From positions 434,001-498,000 of the forward strand of contig CAWCDI010000001.1 of NCBI GenBank assembly GCA_963794415.1: a stretch of 64,000 nt of DNA. The letters are read 5' to 3'. The notes below the pieces were generated by a model. That model saw only the letters and a list, made by a program, of their open reading frames with translations, did not search any database and was not told the DNA's origin. This document shows, in pieces, positions 1-8,220 of the stretch (the first letter of the stretch is position 1; each line of letters begins with the position of its first letter). The stretch comes from CAVPTL01 sp963794415. GTDB lineage: Bacteria; Actinomycetota; Thermoleophilia; Gaiellales; JAICJC01. The translations under genes were made by a program, and so were the position numbers.

Positions 1-836
1 AGAACGCGATGAGCAAGGCCGTGATCGCCGCCGCAGCCGATGCGGGCATCGAGCTGGTGCTGCTCGAGACCGCCTACCAGCGCGGCGGCCAGAACACGCC
101 GCCGACGCCGGGCCAGCGCCGGTTCTGCGACGCGTCCATCGACGCCTATCTCGAGCGGGTGGACGAGCTGCGCGGCCTCACCCAGGTGGGACTCGCGCCG
201 CACTCGGTGCGCGCCGTCTCGCGGGAGTGGCTCGAGCGCATCGCCGACTACTCGGCTGCACACGATCTGGTCATCCACATCCATGCCAACGAGCAGCGCC
301 GCGAGCTGGAGGAGTGCATGGCGGAGTACGGCATGCGCCCCATCGAGCTCCTGGCCGAGACCGGCATCCTGGGGCCGCGCACCACCCTCATCCACGTCAC
401 GCACGTGACCGACGAGGAGCTCGACCTCATGGCCGAGACCGGCACCACGGTCTGCGCCTGCCCCACCACAGAGGCCAACCTCGGCGACGGCTACCTGCCG
501 GTGCTGCGGATGTTCGAGCGGGGGATCCCCATTTGCATCGGATCCGACTCGAACACCATCATCGATCCCATCCTCGAGATCCGCGAGGTCGAGGCCATCG
601 CCCGCCGTCAGGCCGAGCGCCGAAACGTGCTGGTGGCCGAGGGTGCCGACGGTCCCACCGGCTACCTGCTCGACATCGGCTCGGCCAACGGCGCCCATGC
701 GCTGGGCATCACTCACCCTCTAGCTGAGGTTGAGATACTGGCGGGCCATGTGCAGCTCCAGGACGTGGCACCGCAGGACGCCGCGGCCGCTCTGGTCTTC
801 GGCGGCACCGCCGCCGCTCTCTCACCCGTGAACTGA
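1..836 (+). CDS. hutF: Formimidoylglutamate deiminase (HutF-type amidohydrolase), 5' end cut by window edge
   Basis: The last 278 residues of an amidohydrolase are open to the left edge; the first in-frame ATG (position 9) is internal because the family is about 450 residues long. Metal-dependent hydrolase signatures follow in order: HIHANEQ, LIHVTHV (metal His), CPTTEANLGDG and GSDSN (metal Asp). CPTTEANLGDG is characteristic of HutF, which converts N-formimidoyl-L-glutamate to N-formylglutamate in histidine catabolism. The N-terminal HxH metal motif must lie outside the window. An acyl-CoA dehydrogenase starts 19 nt downstream on the same strand. Other deaminases of the guanine/cytosine group are the main alternative. 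Confidence 0.85.
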   Translation, partial: NAMSKAVIAAAADAGIELVLLETAYQRGGQNTPPTPGQRRFCDASIDAYLERVDELRGLTQVGLAPHSVRAVSREWLERIADYSAAHDLVIHIHANEQRRELEECMAEYGMRPIELLAETGILGPRTTLIHVTHVTDEELDLMAETGTTVCACPTTEANLGDGYLPVLRMFERGIPICIGSDSNTIIDPILEIREVEAIARRQAERRNVLVAEGADGPTGYLLDIGSANGAHALGITHPLAEVEILAGHVQLQDVAPQDAAAALVFGGTAAALSPVN

Positions 837-855
837 ACACTCCGAAAGGCGCGAC

Positions 856-2028
856 ATGGACTTCTCCCTCAGCCCCGAGCTTCTCGACCTGCGCGCCCGC
901 GTGCGCACGCTGGTGGACGAGCACCTCACGCCGCTCGAGCTCGAGGCCGAGCAGAGCCACGGCCACCTCTCGGCCGAGTCACATGCCAGGGCGAAGGCGG
1001 CCATCATGGCGGCCGGGCTCGGCGCAAACAACATCCCCACCGAGTACGGCGGCGGCGGCTTCGACCTGACCCAGCAGATCGTCACCCACGAGCAGCTCGG
1101 GCGGCTCACCAACTGCCTCTGGGTGCTCGTATGGAGCCCGTCCAACGTGCTGGTGCACGGCACGCCGGAGCAGATCGATCGCTACCTGCTGCCCGACGTG
1201 CGAAACGACCACCGCCACGCGTTCGCCATCACCGAGGCCGATGCCGGCTCCGACCCGCGCGGCATCAAGGCCGAGGCGGTCAAGCAGGCAGACGGCAGCT
1301 ACCAGCTCTCCGGCGTGAAGTGGTTCGTCACCGACGGCGACGTCGCGAGCTACTTCATCGTGCTCGCCTGGGCCGTGGACGGCATCGAGCGCCAGCCCAC
1401 GCTATTTCTGGTGGACAAGGACGCGCCGGGAGTCGAGATGACCGCCGATCCCGACTTCACGCACAACTTCCCGTACCGCCACCCCGAGTTCACGTTCACC
1501 AACACGCCGGTGCCTGCCGCCAACATCCTCGGCAAGGTGGGCGAGGGCTTCACGCTCACCAACGAGTGGTTCATCGAGGAGCGCGTGCACATCGCCGCCC
1601 GCTGCGTGGGCGCCTGTAACCGGCTGATCGAGCTCGGCACGCAGTTCGCGCTCGAGCGCGAGCAGTTCGGCACGCGGATCTTCGACCATCAGGCGGTCTC
1701 GTTCGCCCTGGCCGACTGTGCCGCAGAGACGGCCGCCGCGCGGCTCCTCACCTACCAGGTGGGCTGGCTCTACGACAACGGCGCCGATCGCAAGCTCGTC
1801 CATCACAAGGCGTCGATGGCCAAGCTGATCGCCTCCGAGACGGCTGGGCGCGTGTCCGACCGGGTGCTGCAGATCTTCGGCGGCCGCGGCTACATGCGCG
1901 AGAACCCGGTGGAGCGGCTGTGGCGCGAGCTGCGCGTCGATCGCATCTGGGAAGGCACGTCCGAGATCCAGCGGCTGGTGATCGCTCGCGGGCTGGAGCG
2001 CCGCGGCGTCGAGCGGCTGCTGGACTAG
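856..2028 (+). CDS. Acyl-CoA dehydrogenase
   Basis: A full-length 390-residue FAD enzyme that oxidises an acyl-CoA to the trans-2-enoyl-CoA. The helical N-terminal domain is followed by the beta-domain motif ITEADAGSD (about 125-133), and the C-terminal helical domain carries GGRGYMRENP and WEGTSEIQ (from about 365), where the Glu is the usual catalytic base in one ACAD subgroup. A weak ribosome site AAAGG (843-847) supports the ATG. Substrate chain length cannot be read from sequence. Its TAG stop overlaps the TAG of the convergent gene in a single CTAG (2025-2028). Confidence 0.93.
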   Translation: MDFSLSPELLDLRARVRTLVDEHLTPLELEAEQSHGHLSAESHARAKAAIMAAGLGANNIPTEYGGGGFDLTQQIVTHEQLGRLTNCLWVLVWSPSNVLVHGTPEQIDRYLLPDVRNDHRHAFAITEADAGSDPRGIKAEAVKQADGSYQLSGVKWFVTDGDVASYFIVLAWAVDGIERQPTLFLVDKDAPGVEMTADPDFTHNFPYRHPEFTFTNTPVPAANILGKVGEGFTLTNEWFIEERVHIAARCVGACNRLIELGTQFALEREQFGTRIFDHQAVSFALADCAAETAAARLLTYQVGWLYDNGADRKLVHHKASMAKLIASETAGRVSDRVLQIFGGRGYMRENPVERLWRELRVDRIWEGTSEIQRLVIARGLERRGVERLLD

Positions 2029-2660
2029 GCAGCCAGCGCGAGCACGCTGCCGGGCTCGGCGGCGGTCAGCTCGCGCTCGATGCGCTCGATCTCACGCTCG
2101 AGGTCGCGGGCGTCGCCCACCGGATAGAAGAGCGGGCTCGTGGCGCCGTTGGTGATGAGCCGGCGGATCATCACCATGGCCTGCGGCGTGACCGGCTGAT
2201 CGACGGCGCCGAGGGCGGCGGCGATGGCCTCCAGGCGCGGCGCATAGACGCGGATGGCCGGGCGGTTCATCGGCACCGGCGAGGGCAGGCCGGCCACCGC
2301 GGACTCGACGAACCGCCGGATGCCGCGGGCCGCCTGCGCGCGCCTTCGTGGGTCGATCAGCCGCTCGGCGTGGCGCGCGACAGCGTCGCCGCCGACGTGC
2401 CGAAACCGGGTGAGGACGATGGCGTCTCGCAGCTCATCGCGCTGCCAGAGCACGTACCGCACGGCGCCGAGCGCGACGGCGGCGCCCAGCGCGGCGGTCG
2501 CGACCAGCACCACCGCCAGCCGGAAGCTCATGAGCCCGAACACCGGGTGCATCGGCGCGGCCGCCGCCGTGAACGCGACGAGCGCCGCGGAGGCTGTCCA
2601 GGCCGTGAGCAGGCGATCGTGCACGCGGGCCAGCTGATGGGTGAGTTCGAAGGGAGTCAT
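2025..2660 (-). CDS. Putative membrane protein of unknown function
   Basis: A 211-residue protein starting at ATG 2660 (MTPFELTHQ). Two hydrophobic segments lie at about residues 16-37 and 45-66, followed by a charged soluble part rich in Arg/Glu that ends in a probable amphipathic helix (DLEREIERIERELTAAE). I do not recognise a family. A longer reading from 2831 would run back through the structured spacer 2661-2879 and is rejected. It is downstream of the phosphatase gene on the same strand, separated by 219 nt of strong hairpins. Confidence 0.7.
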   Translation of the reverse strand: MTPFELTHQLARVHDRLLTAWTASAALVAFTAAAAPMHPVFGLMSFRLAVVLVATAALGAAVALGAVRYVLWQRDELRDAIVLTRFRHVGGDAVARHAERLIDPRRRAQAARGIRRFVESAVAGLPSPVPMNRPAIRVYAPRLEAIAAALGAVDQPVTPQAMVMIRRLITNGATSPLFYPVGDARDLEREIERIERELTAAEPGSVLALAA

Positions 2661-2879
2661 CAGGGGAGTGGTTTCCCGGTGATCGCCCGCCTCGCGCCGT
2701 TGTTGAACGGCGCGCGGCTGCCCGAGAGGGTTGTAGACGAGGCCGCTTCGGGTGAAGCGGCCTCGTCTCCAGGCTGTCCGGTGGGCCGCCGGACAACAGT
2801 CCCCACCGGTGGGTCCAGTACCGGCTGCCACCCTTGCGGGCGGCGTGGAGACATCCTGAAATCGAACCCCGGCGCGAGT
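2661..2879 (-). ncRNA. Highly structured 219-nt spacer, candidate RNA element upstream of the membrane protein gene
   Basis: No gene fits this spacer, but it packs several stems. On the minus strand there is a 7-bp hairpin (2827-2844) closed by a GCAA tetraloop, pairing fully only if a G-U wobble is allowed, which it is on the minus strand and not on the plus. Others are a 7-bp stem TGTCCGG/CCGGACA (2775-2795), a perfect 12-bp palindrome CCCACCGGTGGG (2802-2813) and a 15-bp perfect stem (2735-2768). A stretch at 2759-2775 (minus strand AGCCTGGAGACGAGGCC) resembles the cobalamin riboswitch B12 box, but I cannot find the rest of that fold. It may be a 5' leader or an independent RNA. Confidence 0.35.
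2735..2768. terminator. Perfect 15-bp stem, 4-nt loop hairpin
   Basis: Arms 2735-2749 and 2754-2768 are exact reverse complements around a GGGT loop. There is no T-run on either side, so it is a factor-dependent terminator, processing structure or attenuator rather than a textbook intrinsic terminator. It lies between two minus-strand genes, within the structured leader. Confidence 0.45.
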
Positions 2880-3341
2880 CTACCGCAATTGGTTCTGGGC
2901 CCACTGCTCGAGGCCCGCAACCTGCCAGGGGAGGGGTTTGAACACCGGGTTTGCGCCCTGGATCTGGGCGATCGCGTCGGCAGCGCTCACCTTCTGGGCA
3001 CCCACGACCACGGCGGCGCACACCGTCGCCGATCGCTCGCGTCCGCCTCGGCAGTGCACGTAGACGGTGCCGCCCTCGCCGGCGACCTCCAGGGCCTGGT
3101 CGAGCACGGCATCGGGCACCGTGGCGCCGTCAACCACGGTCAGCCGGTGCTCCACGATGCCGGCGCGCTCGTACTCGGCATCGACCAGCGCGCGCTCGCC
3201 GTCCCAGTACTCGCTGTCGTCGCAGAGGTTGATCACCGCGGTCACACCCTCGGCGCGCAGGGCCCCGATGTGTCGCTGCGTGTAGGGCATGGGACCGCCG
3301 AGCAGCGTGTCCGAGAGGCGTGCGTAGACCAGCCGCGACAT
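2880..3341 (-). CDS. Dual-specificity / tyrosine phosphatase family protein
   Basis: A 153-residue protein with the cysteine phosphatase loop HCRGGRERS (Cx5R) near residue 96, so a phosphocysteine intermediate is expected. The N-terminal MSRLVYARLSDTLLGG and the middle (GVTAVINLCDD) match small DSP-like phosphatases. The Cx5R loop identifies the class, not the substrate. ATG 3341 is the only sensible start. Confidence 0.85.
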   Translation of the reverse strand: MSRLVYARLSDTLLGGPMPYTQRHIGALRAEGVTAVINLCDDSEYWDGERALVDAEYERAGIVEHRLTVVDGATVPDAVLDQALEVAGEGGTVYVHCRGGRERSATVCAAVVVGAQKVSAADAIAQIQGANPVFKPLPWQVAGLEQWAQNQLR

Positions 3342-3350
3342 GGCGGAAGG

Positions 3351-3482
3351 TTACAGCTCGTCGGTCATCTGCACCGCGGCCACGGCGCGCTGGTTGAGCT
3401 GCTCGCGGTACCGCTGCTCGAGCTCGGCCGAGAGCCGGCGGTCACGCCGGCGCTGACGGATGGATCGCAAGAAGTTGCCCAC
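3351..3482 (-). CDS. Small basic protein, 43 residues, unknown
   Basis: A short frame from GTG 3482 to TAA 3351 encodes VGNFLRSIRQRRRDRRLSAE onward, ending in MTDEL. Almost every third codon position is G or C across the whole length, which is how real genes look here. The frame stays open upstream without an ATG until a stop 66 nt further on, so the true start may differ. It could be a micro-protein or the tail of a decayed gene. No family recognised. Confidence 0.45.
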   Translation of the reverse strand: MGNFLRSIRQRRRDRRLSAELEQRYREQLNQRAVAAVQMTDEL

Positions 3483-3600
3483 GTGCTCAAGTGTGCCCTC
3501 GATTCCTGCGAATTTCCAGTGGCTTTGCAGGACTTTCCCATGGAGTTCTCATGGTGTTCACGTTCCGCCACGATCCGGCGGGCCACCTACACTGGGCCGC

Positions 3601-4395
3601 ATGCTTGCCGACGATCTCCTGCGACTGTCCGAGGCCATGGCCCGAGACGCGGGAGATCTGCTCCTGGAGCGGTTCCGCGGCCCGTTGCGCGGGCTCGACA
3701 CCAAGTCCTCGCCCATCGACCTGGTGTCCGACGCCGATCGCGACGCCGAGGCGCTGCTCCTGGCCCGGATCGCACGCGACCGGCCCGGCGACGCGGTGCT
3801 GGGGGAGGAGACGGGCGCGACGCGCGGCAGCTCGGGCCTGCGCTGGGTGGTGGATCCGCTCGACGGCACCACCAACTTCGTCTACGGGATCCCCGTGTGG
3901 GCGGTCTCGATCGCGGTCGAGGACGACGAGGGATGGCTCTCGGCGGTGGTGCACGACCCCAACCGCGGCGAGACGTTCACCGCCGTGCGAGGCGGCGGGG
4001 CGAGGCTCAACGGCGAGCCGATCTCGGTCTCTGACGTGGCCACCCCAGACCGGGCCCTGGTCGCCACCGGATTCTCGTACGGAGCGCAGGGCAGGGCGGT
4101 GCAGGCGGCGGCGATCCAGCGGCTCCTCACCGAGGTGCGCGACATCCGCCGCGGCGGGTCGGCAGCGCTCGATCTGGCCTCGGTCTCGTGCGGGCGCGTG
4201 GACGCGAGTTTCGAAGTTCCGCTAAAGCCCTGGGACAGAGCTGCCGGTGAGTTACTGGTGACCGAGGCCGGTGGGGTTGTAACACCGCTTCAGCCGATCG
4301 ACGACTCTGGAGACACTGGAGTGGTTGCGGCCCCTCCGCTGCTTCACGGGGCGCTCACGGCGCTGGTCGAGGCCGCCTTGACCTCCGCGCTGTGA
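3601..4395 (+). CDS. Inositol monophosphatase family protein
   Basis: A 264-residue Mg-dependent phosphatase. The family's metal and phosphate motifs are all present: GEE at 68-70, DPLDGTTNF at 85-93 and WDRAAGE at 211-217. Likely substrates are myo-inositol-1-phosphate or related sugar phosphates (histidinol phosphate phosphatases of this family are also possible). TACACT (3588-3593) sits 7 nt before the ATG with no ribosome site, predicting a leaderless transcript; the longer frame from 3460 runs through that promoter and is rejected. Confidence 0.9.
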   Translation: MLADDLLRLSEAMARDAGDLLLERFRGPLRGLDTKSSPIDLVSDADRDAEALLLARIARDRPGDAVLGEETGATRGSSGLRWVVDPLDGTTNFVYGIPVWAVSIAVEDDEGWLSAVVHDPNRGETFTAVRGGGARLNGEPISVSDVATPDRALVATGFSYGAQGRAVQAAAIQRLLTEVRDIRRGGSAALDLASVSCGRVDASFEVPLKPWDRAAGELLVTEAGGVVTPLQPIDDSGDTGVVAAPPLLHGALTALVEAALTSAL

Positions 4396-4475
4396 GGGAA
4401 TTACAGTAGACTGCAATCCGACTGCTGGTGTCGCCGAGGGACGGCGCCCCAAAAGCCAGTAGTCAATCAGACCAC

Positions 4476-7400
4476 ATGACACTTCGCTTCGAGGCTGACC
4501 TTGAAGCGGCCGCCGAATCCGCAGCTGCGTGGTGTGGCGAGCCGTTTCTGCATGAAGGTGAGGACGCCGCCGCCGCATTAGCGCCGGGCACGGTGCGCCG
4601 GGCCGCGCTTGACTCTGCGCTCGAGCAGATCAACCGCGGGGCGCTCTATCCCAGCTTCGAGTGGCGGCGCGACTACGCCCTGGTGCTGGGCCTCGAGCGC
4701 GTGCTCTCCGAGTCGCAGCCCAAGCTCGCCTCGGGCACCACTCTGCGCCGCCATCAGGTCGATGCGCTCGCCGGCCAGCTGGCCGCGCTCATCGGCGACC
4801 TCCAGCGCGTGGACCGCGAGGACAACGGCCACGAGGAAGAGGAGGACGACGACGAGGAGACCGGTGAGATCGAGCTGGTCACCGACGTCGAGATCGATGA
4901 CGAGGACGACGAGTACGACGATGAGGATGACGACGACGAGGATGAGGACGACGAGGACGAGGCCGAGGAGGGCGCCGAGCCCGCCGCGGAGCAGCCCGGC
5001 GTCCAGCTGATCGCCGCCGATCCCGCCGTCGTCGCGCTCGACGACCTGGACGAGGAGATCAACGGCGACGAGCCCGCCGCGCCCGACCCGGGCGCCCGCC
5101 GTCGCTACCGGTTCAAGCACCCCACGGCCTCGGGCAAGACCATCGCCGCCGCCGGGTTCGTCGAGGCGGGCCGCTCCACGGGCATCCTGATCCTCACCCA
5201 CCGCCGGCTGCTGGTCGATCAGTTCACGCGCGACCTCACCAAGGAGGGGTACGGCGACCGCATGTGCCCGCCGCTCGAGAAGGGCGATCCACTGCCCGAG
5301 CTGCAGCCGCTGACGATCAACACCTACTCCTGGTTCATCAAGCACTCGGCAGACCTGCGCGACGACGTGTACGGCGTGATCGTCTGCGACGAGGCCCACA
5401 CCGCGCTCGGCGAGAAGACCTCCGCGGCCATCCGGGCGTTCAACGACCCCATCTACATCGGCATGACCGCCACCGACCAGCTGCTGCAAAAGCACGTGGC
5501 CGACGTCTTCCCGCTCGAGGTGGCCGACTTCCCGCTGGGCGAGGCCGTTCGCCGCGGGGTGGTGGCGCCGCTTCGCTGCGTGCGGGTGCGGCCCATCGCC
5601 TCGGTGCGAAACGTGGACATCGTTGGCGGCGACTTCGATCAGAGCCAGCTGGCCGCCGCGCTCGACCTCGACCCGCTCAACCTGGCCGCCGCCGACCTCT
5701 ACCAGAGCCGTTTCGGCGACACCCCCGGCATCGTCTACGCCGCAGGCGTCGAGCACGCGGGCCGGGTCGCTGCAGCGATGCGGGCGATCGGCATGAAGGC
5801 CGCAGCGGTCTCGGGCAAGACGCCGCCCCGCGAGCTCGCAGAGACGCTCGCCGGCTACGACCGCGGCGACATCGACGTGCTCGTGAACGCACAGCTCCTG
5901 GCCGAGGGCTGGAACGCCCCGCGCGCCACGGTCTGCATGCACCTCGCGCCCACGGCGAGCCGCCGCGTCTACCAGCAGCGGGTCGGGCGCATCATGCGCC
6001 TGCACCGGCGAAAGGAAGCCGGGGTGGTGGTCGACTTCGCCGAGGCCGGCGCGCCGCACACCGAGCGCACGGTCACGCTGCACTCGCTCCTGAACGTCGA
6101 TGCCTACCGCCCCGGCGGGCTCGTCACGCCGCCGCCCAACCGGCGCCGGCGGCGGCGAAAGCCCGCCAAGGCGATCATCAAGGAGCTGCCGTGGATCGTC
6201 CCGGTCTCGGACGATCCCGAGCGCCGCATCGCCGTCATCGCGAGCCAGTGGAAGCTGGTCGATGCGTCCAAGCTGGCGCTCGACGAGCAGCGGGCGTGGG
6301 CGTTCGTGGCCGCTCGCGCGGTCACCCCGGCCGACGTGAGCAACCTGGCGGCGCGCATCGCGGCGCTCAACCCCGAGGCGCGCGAGCTCTTCCTCTACAC
6401 CTGCGCGGCCGAGAACCGCCACCGCCGCCTGCGCCTCACCGCACTCGGCGATCTGGCGGCCCAGCGGCCCAGCCAGACCACCTTTGCGATGGCCTGCCGG
6501 CTGGTGGAGGCGGCACCGACGTGGCAGCAGGATCGCGGCCAGGGTGCCCGCGTGCTGCTGCTCGCGATGGGCGACGGAAAGATCGAGGCGCCCAGCGACC
6601 GCATCGTCTCGTGGGCCTGGCAGCTCTCCCGCGCCGCCCGCGATCACCAGTATCGCTACGCCGGCGCGCACATCACCGACGGTCGCGGCCTCCTCGGCGC
6701 GCTGGCAGGGGCGGGATCCGAGCAGGCGCACGCCGAGGCTGCCATCCGCCTTGCCCAGGTCGCCCGCGCGGCGCCGATCGAGGCCGGGGCGGCGCTTCTG
6801 GCAGTCGCCTCACCGCGTCGCGGCTCGGCCGCCGAGCGGATGGTCGAGATGACCCGGCAGGAGCTCTCGAAGGATCCTCAGCGCCTCGCCGCCGCACTCG
6901 GCTCGAACATTCCCGCCCCGCTTCCCCGCGCGAAGTCCGGCAAGCGGCAGAAGCGAAAGGCCGAGGCCGAGCGGGCGCAGACGGTCTCGTTCAACGGGGC
7001 GGTGGTGGGCTCGACGCCGCCCGCGGTGCCCGTCTCGAAGTCGGACGAAGGGCTCGAGATCGAGATCGCCCCGTCCGTGGCAGTGAGGCTCCGCGACGAC
7101 GCCGATGCGGTCGTGGTGGAGCGAGTTGGCTCCGACAAGCCCATCCGCTGGCGGCTCGAGGGCGATGAGGCGCGGTACGCATCGGCCGTCGAGGTGCGGG
7201 CAGCTGCAGCCGACAAGGCGCCGCTCCAGATCTCGGTGGCAAAGCTCCTGAACGAGCCCGAGAAGAGCGACCGCGTCGCGCGCATCGACGTGGACGGCGC
7301 CGGTCTCAGCCTGCCGCTCACGCCGGATGAGGCCACGGTCCTTGCCGACGACGCGGCCCGCCGCGTGCTCGCACAGCTCAAGTCTGCCGGAGTGCGCGGC

Positions 7401-7643
7401 CGGGTGCGCGTCGAGTTCGAGGTGACGTCACCCGACGGCGAGGTCACGCGTGACTCCCGCCCCGGCGCGGTGCGAAAGATCGCGCGGGGAGAGCCGGTGG
7501 GCGTCTCGGCCGACCGGCGCGAGCGTCGCCGGCGCAGCCGCGGGCGGGGCCGCAAGCGCGCTGCCGAGGGTGAGAACGGCGCGTCGGCCGATGCCGTCGA
7601 GGCGGATGAGCCCCAGGCTCCCGACACCGCCGACGTGCTCTAG
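4476..7643 (+). CDS. SF2 DEAD/DEAH-type helicase with acidic insertion and basic tail
   Basis: A 1055-residue protein. An N-terminal region ends in LRRHQVDALAGQLAALIGDL (about 90-109), which looks like the motif preceding helicase motif I. Then comes a strongly acidic stretch (about 119-170, mostly D/E) and only then Walker A PTASGKT (216-222), DEAH (305-308) and motif VI QRVGRIMR (501-508). The remaining 500 residues are unrecognised, with Ala-rich helices and a highly basic Arg-rich C-terminus. ATG 4476 is preferred over GTG 4428 because the 16 codons between them have poor G/C at third positions. Nucleic-acid unwinding is expected; the specific role is unknown. Confidence 0.8.
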   Translation: MTLRFEADLEAAAESAAAWCGEPFLHEGEDAAAALAPGTVRRAALDSALEQINRGALYPSFEWRRDYALVLGLERVLSESQPKLASGTTLRRHQVDALAGQLAALIGDLQRVDREDNGHEEEEDDDEETGEIELVTDVEIDDEDDEYDDEDDDDEDEDDEDEAEEGAEPAAEQPGVQLIAADPAVVALDDLDEEINGDEPAAPDPGARRRYRFKHPTASGKTIAAAGFVEAGRSTGILILTHRRLLVDQFTRDLTKEGYGDRMCPPLEKGDPLPELQPLTINTYSWFIKHSADLRDDVYGVIVCDEAHTALGEKTSAAIRAFNDPIYIGMTATDQLLQKHVADVFPLEVADFPLGEAVRRGVVAPLRCVRVRPIASVRNVDIVGGDFDQSQLAAALDLDPLNLAAADLYQSRFGDTPGIVYAAGVEHAGRVAAAMRAIGMKAAAVSGKTPPRELAETLAGYDRGDIDVLVNAQLLAEGWNAPRATVCMHLAPTASRRVYQQRVGRIMRLHRRKEAGVVVDFAEAGAPHTERTVTLHSLLNVDAYRPGGLVTPPPNRRRRRRKPAKAIIKELPWIVPVSDDPERRIAVIASQWKLVDASKLALDEQRAWAFVAARAVTPADVSNLAARIAALNPEARELFLYTCAAENRHRRLRLTALGDLAAQRPSQTTFAMACRLVEAAPTWQQDRGQGARVLLLAMGDGKIEAPSDRIVSWAWQLSRAARDHQYRYAGAHITDGRGLLGALAGAGSEQAHAEAAIRLAQVARAAPIEAGAALLAVASPRRGSAAERMVEMTRQELSKDPQRLAAALGSNIPAPLPRAKSGKRQKRKAEAERAQTVSFNGAVVGSTPPAVPVSKSDEGLEIEIAPSVAVRLRDDADAVVVERVGSDKPIRWRLEGDEARYASAVEVRAAAADKAPLQISVAKLLNEPEKSDRVARIDVDGAGLSLPLTPDEATVLADDAARRVLAQLKSAGVRGRVRVEFEVTSPDGEVTRDSRPGAVRKIARGEPVGVSADRRERRRRSRGRGRKRAAEGENGASADAVEADEPQAPDTADVL

Positions 7644-7668
7644 CCCACACGGTTGCCGGAAATTTACT

Positions 7669-7723
7669 TTGCAACTTGCGGCACGCTCGCTAGTATCTGC
7701 GGCTGTGACCCGGTAGGCGGGTC
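7669..7723 (+). promoter_or_regulatory. cspA promoter and structured 5' leader
   Basis: TTGCAA (7669-7674) and TAGTAT (7691-7696) are spaced by 16 nt, a good sigma70-like promoter. The predicted start near 7703 gives a leader of about 80 nt before the cold-shock ATG at 7786, unlike the leaderless genes nearby. It contains a 6-bp stem GACCCG/CGGGTC (7707-7723). Long folded leaders are typical of cold-shock genes. Confidence 0.6.
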
Positions 7724-7785
7724 ATGAACGTGCAAGGCACATGAGGTCCCTGCGTCGTTCTGAAAACCTCGACCAGGAGCGCTCC

Positions 7786-7992
7786 ATGGCATCTGGCACA
7801 GTCAAATGGTTCTCGCAGGCTAAGGGCTTTGGCTTCATTCAGCCCGAAGACGGCGGTGCCGACCTCTTCATCCACTTCTCGAACATCGCGGGCTCCGGAT
7901 TCCGGAACCTCGAAGAGGGACAGAAGGTGGAGTACGAGGCACAGGAAGGCCGTAAGGGCATGGAAGCCACCAACGTCAGCGTGGTTGGCTAA
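7786..7992 (+). CDS. cspA: Cold-shock domain protein
   Basis: A 68-residue single-stranded nucleic acid binding protein with both RNP motifs: KGFGFIQ (about 15-21) and LFIHFSNI (about 30-37). It should act as an RNA chaperone at low temperature. Ribosome site AGGAG (7775-7779) is 6 nt from the ATG, which rules out the longer frame from 7741. It is followed 9 nt later by infA; the pairing of a cold-shock protein and IF-1 in one unit fits translation recovery after cold. Confidence 0.95.
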   Translation: MASGTVKWFSQAKGFGFIQPEDGGADLFIHFSNIAGSGFRNLEEGQKVEYEAQEGRKGMEATNVSVVG

Positions 7993-8001
7993 CCGAGGCA
8001 C

Positions 8002-8220
8002 ATGGCGAAGGAAGAAACGATCGAGGTCGAGGGCGAGGTCACCGAAGCCCTGCCGAACACGATGTTTCGCGTCCAGCTGGACAACGGACATTCCGTTCTG
8101 GGACACATCTCCGGCAAGATGCGCCGCTACTACATCCGCATCCTTCCCGGCGACCGCGTGAAGGTGGAGCTGTCCCCGTATGACCTCACCCGAGGCCGCA
8201 TCACGTACCGGTTCAAGTAG
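8002..8220 (+). CDS. infA: Translation initiation factor IF-1
   Basis: A 72-residue OB-fold protein that binds the A site of the 30S subunit during initiation. The sequence is canonical from MAKEETIEVEGEV through GKMRRYYIRILPGDRVKVEL to RGRITYRFK. Its usual actinobacterial neighbours (rpmJ, rpsM, rpsK) are absent, so it lies outside the ribosomal operon. Its 3' end overlaps the 3' end of the convergent gene by 8 nt. Confidence 0.97.
   Translation: MAKEETIEVEGEVTEALPNTMFRVQLDNGHSVLGHISGKMRRYYIRILPGDRVKVELSPYDLTRGRITYRFK

Noticed and set aside
2759..2840. Cobalamin riboswitch
   Set aside because: Only a B12-box-like stretch is present; the conserved GGGAA..CCGGTG..CCGG core is absent and the downstream gene has no link to B12.
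2860..2880. tRNA T-arm (GGTTCGAT on the minus strand)
   Set aside because: The flanking bases do not form a 5-bp T-stem, and no anticodon or acceptor arms can be built.
1920..4034. 704-residue forward reading frame
   Set aside because: It runs antisense through two minus-strand genes and the structured spacer, with low-complexity Arg/Gly/His composition typical of high-GC shadow frames.
4578..6731. 717-residue minus-strand frame opposite the helicase
   Set aside because: A shadow of the helicase gene; no start signal, no domain, and the acidic stretch reads as poly-Val/Leu in reverse.
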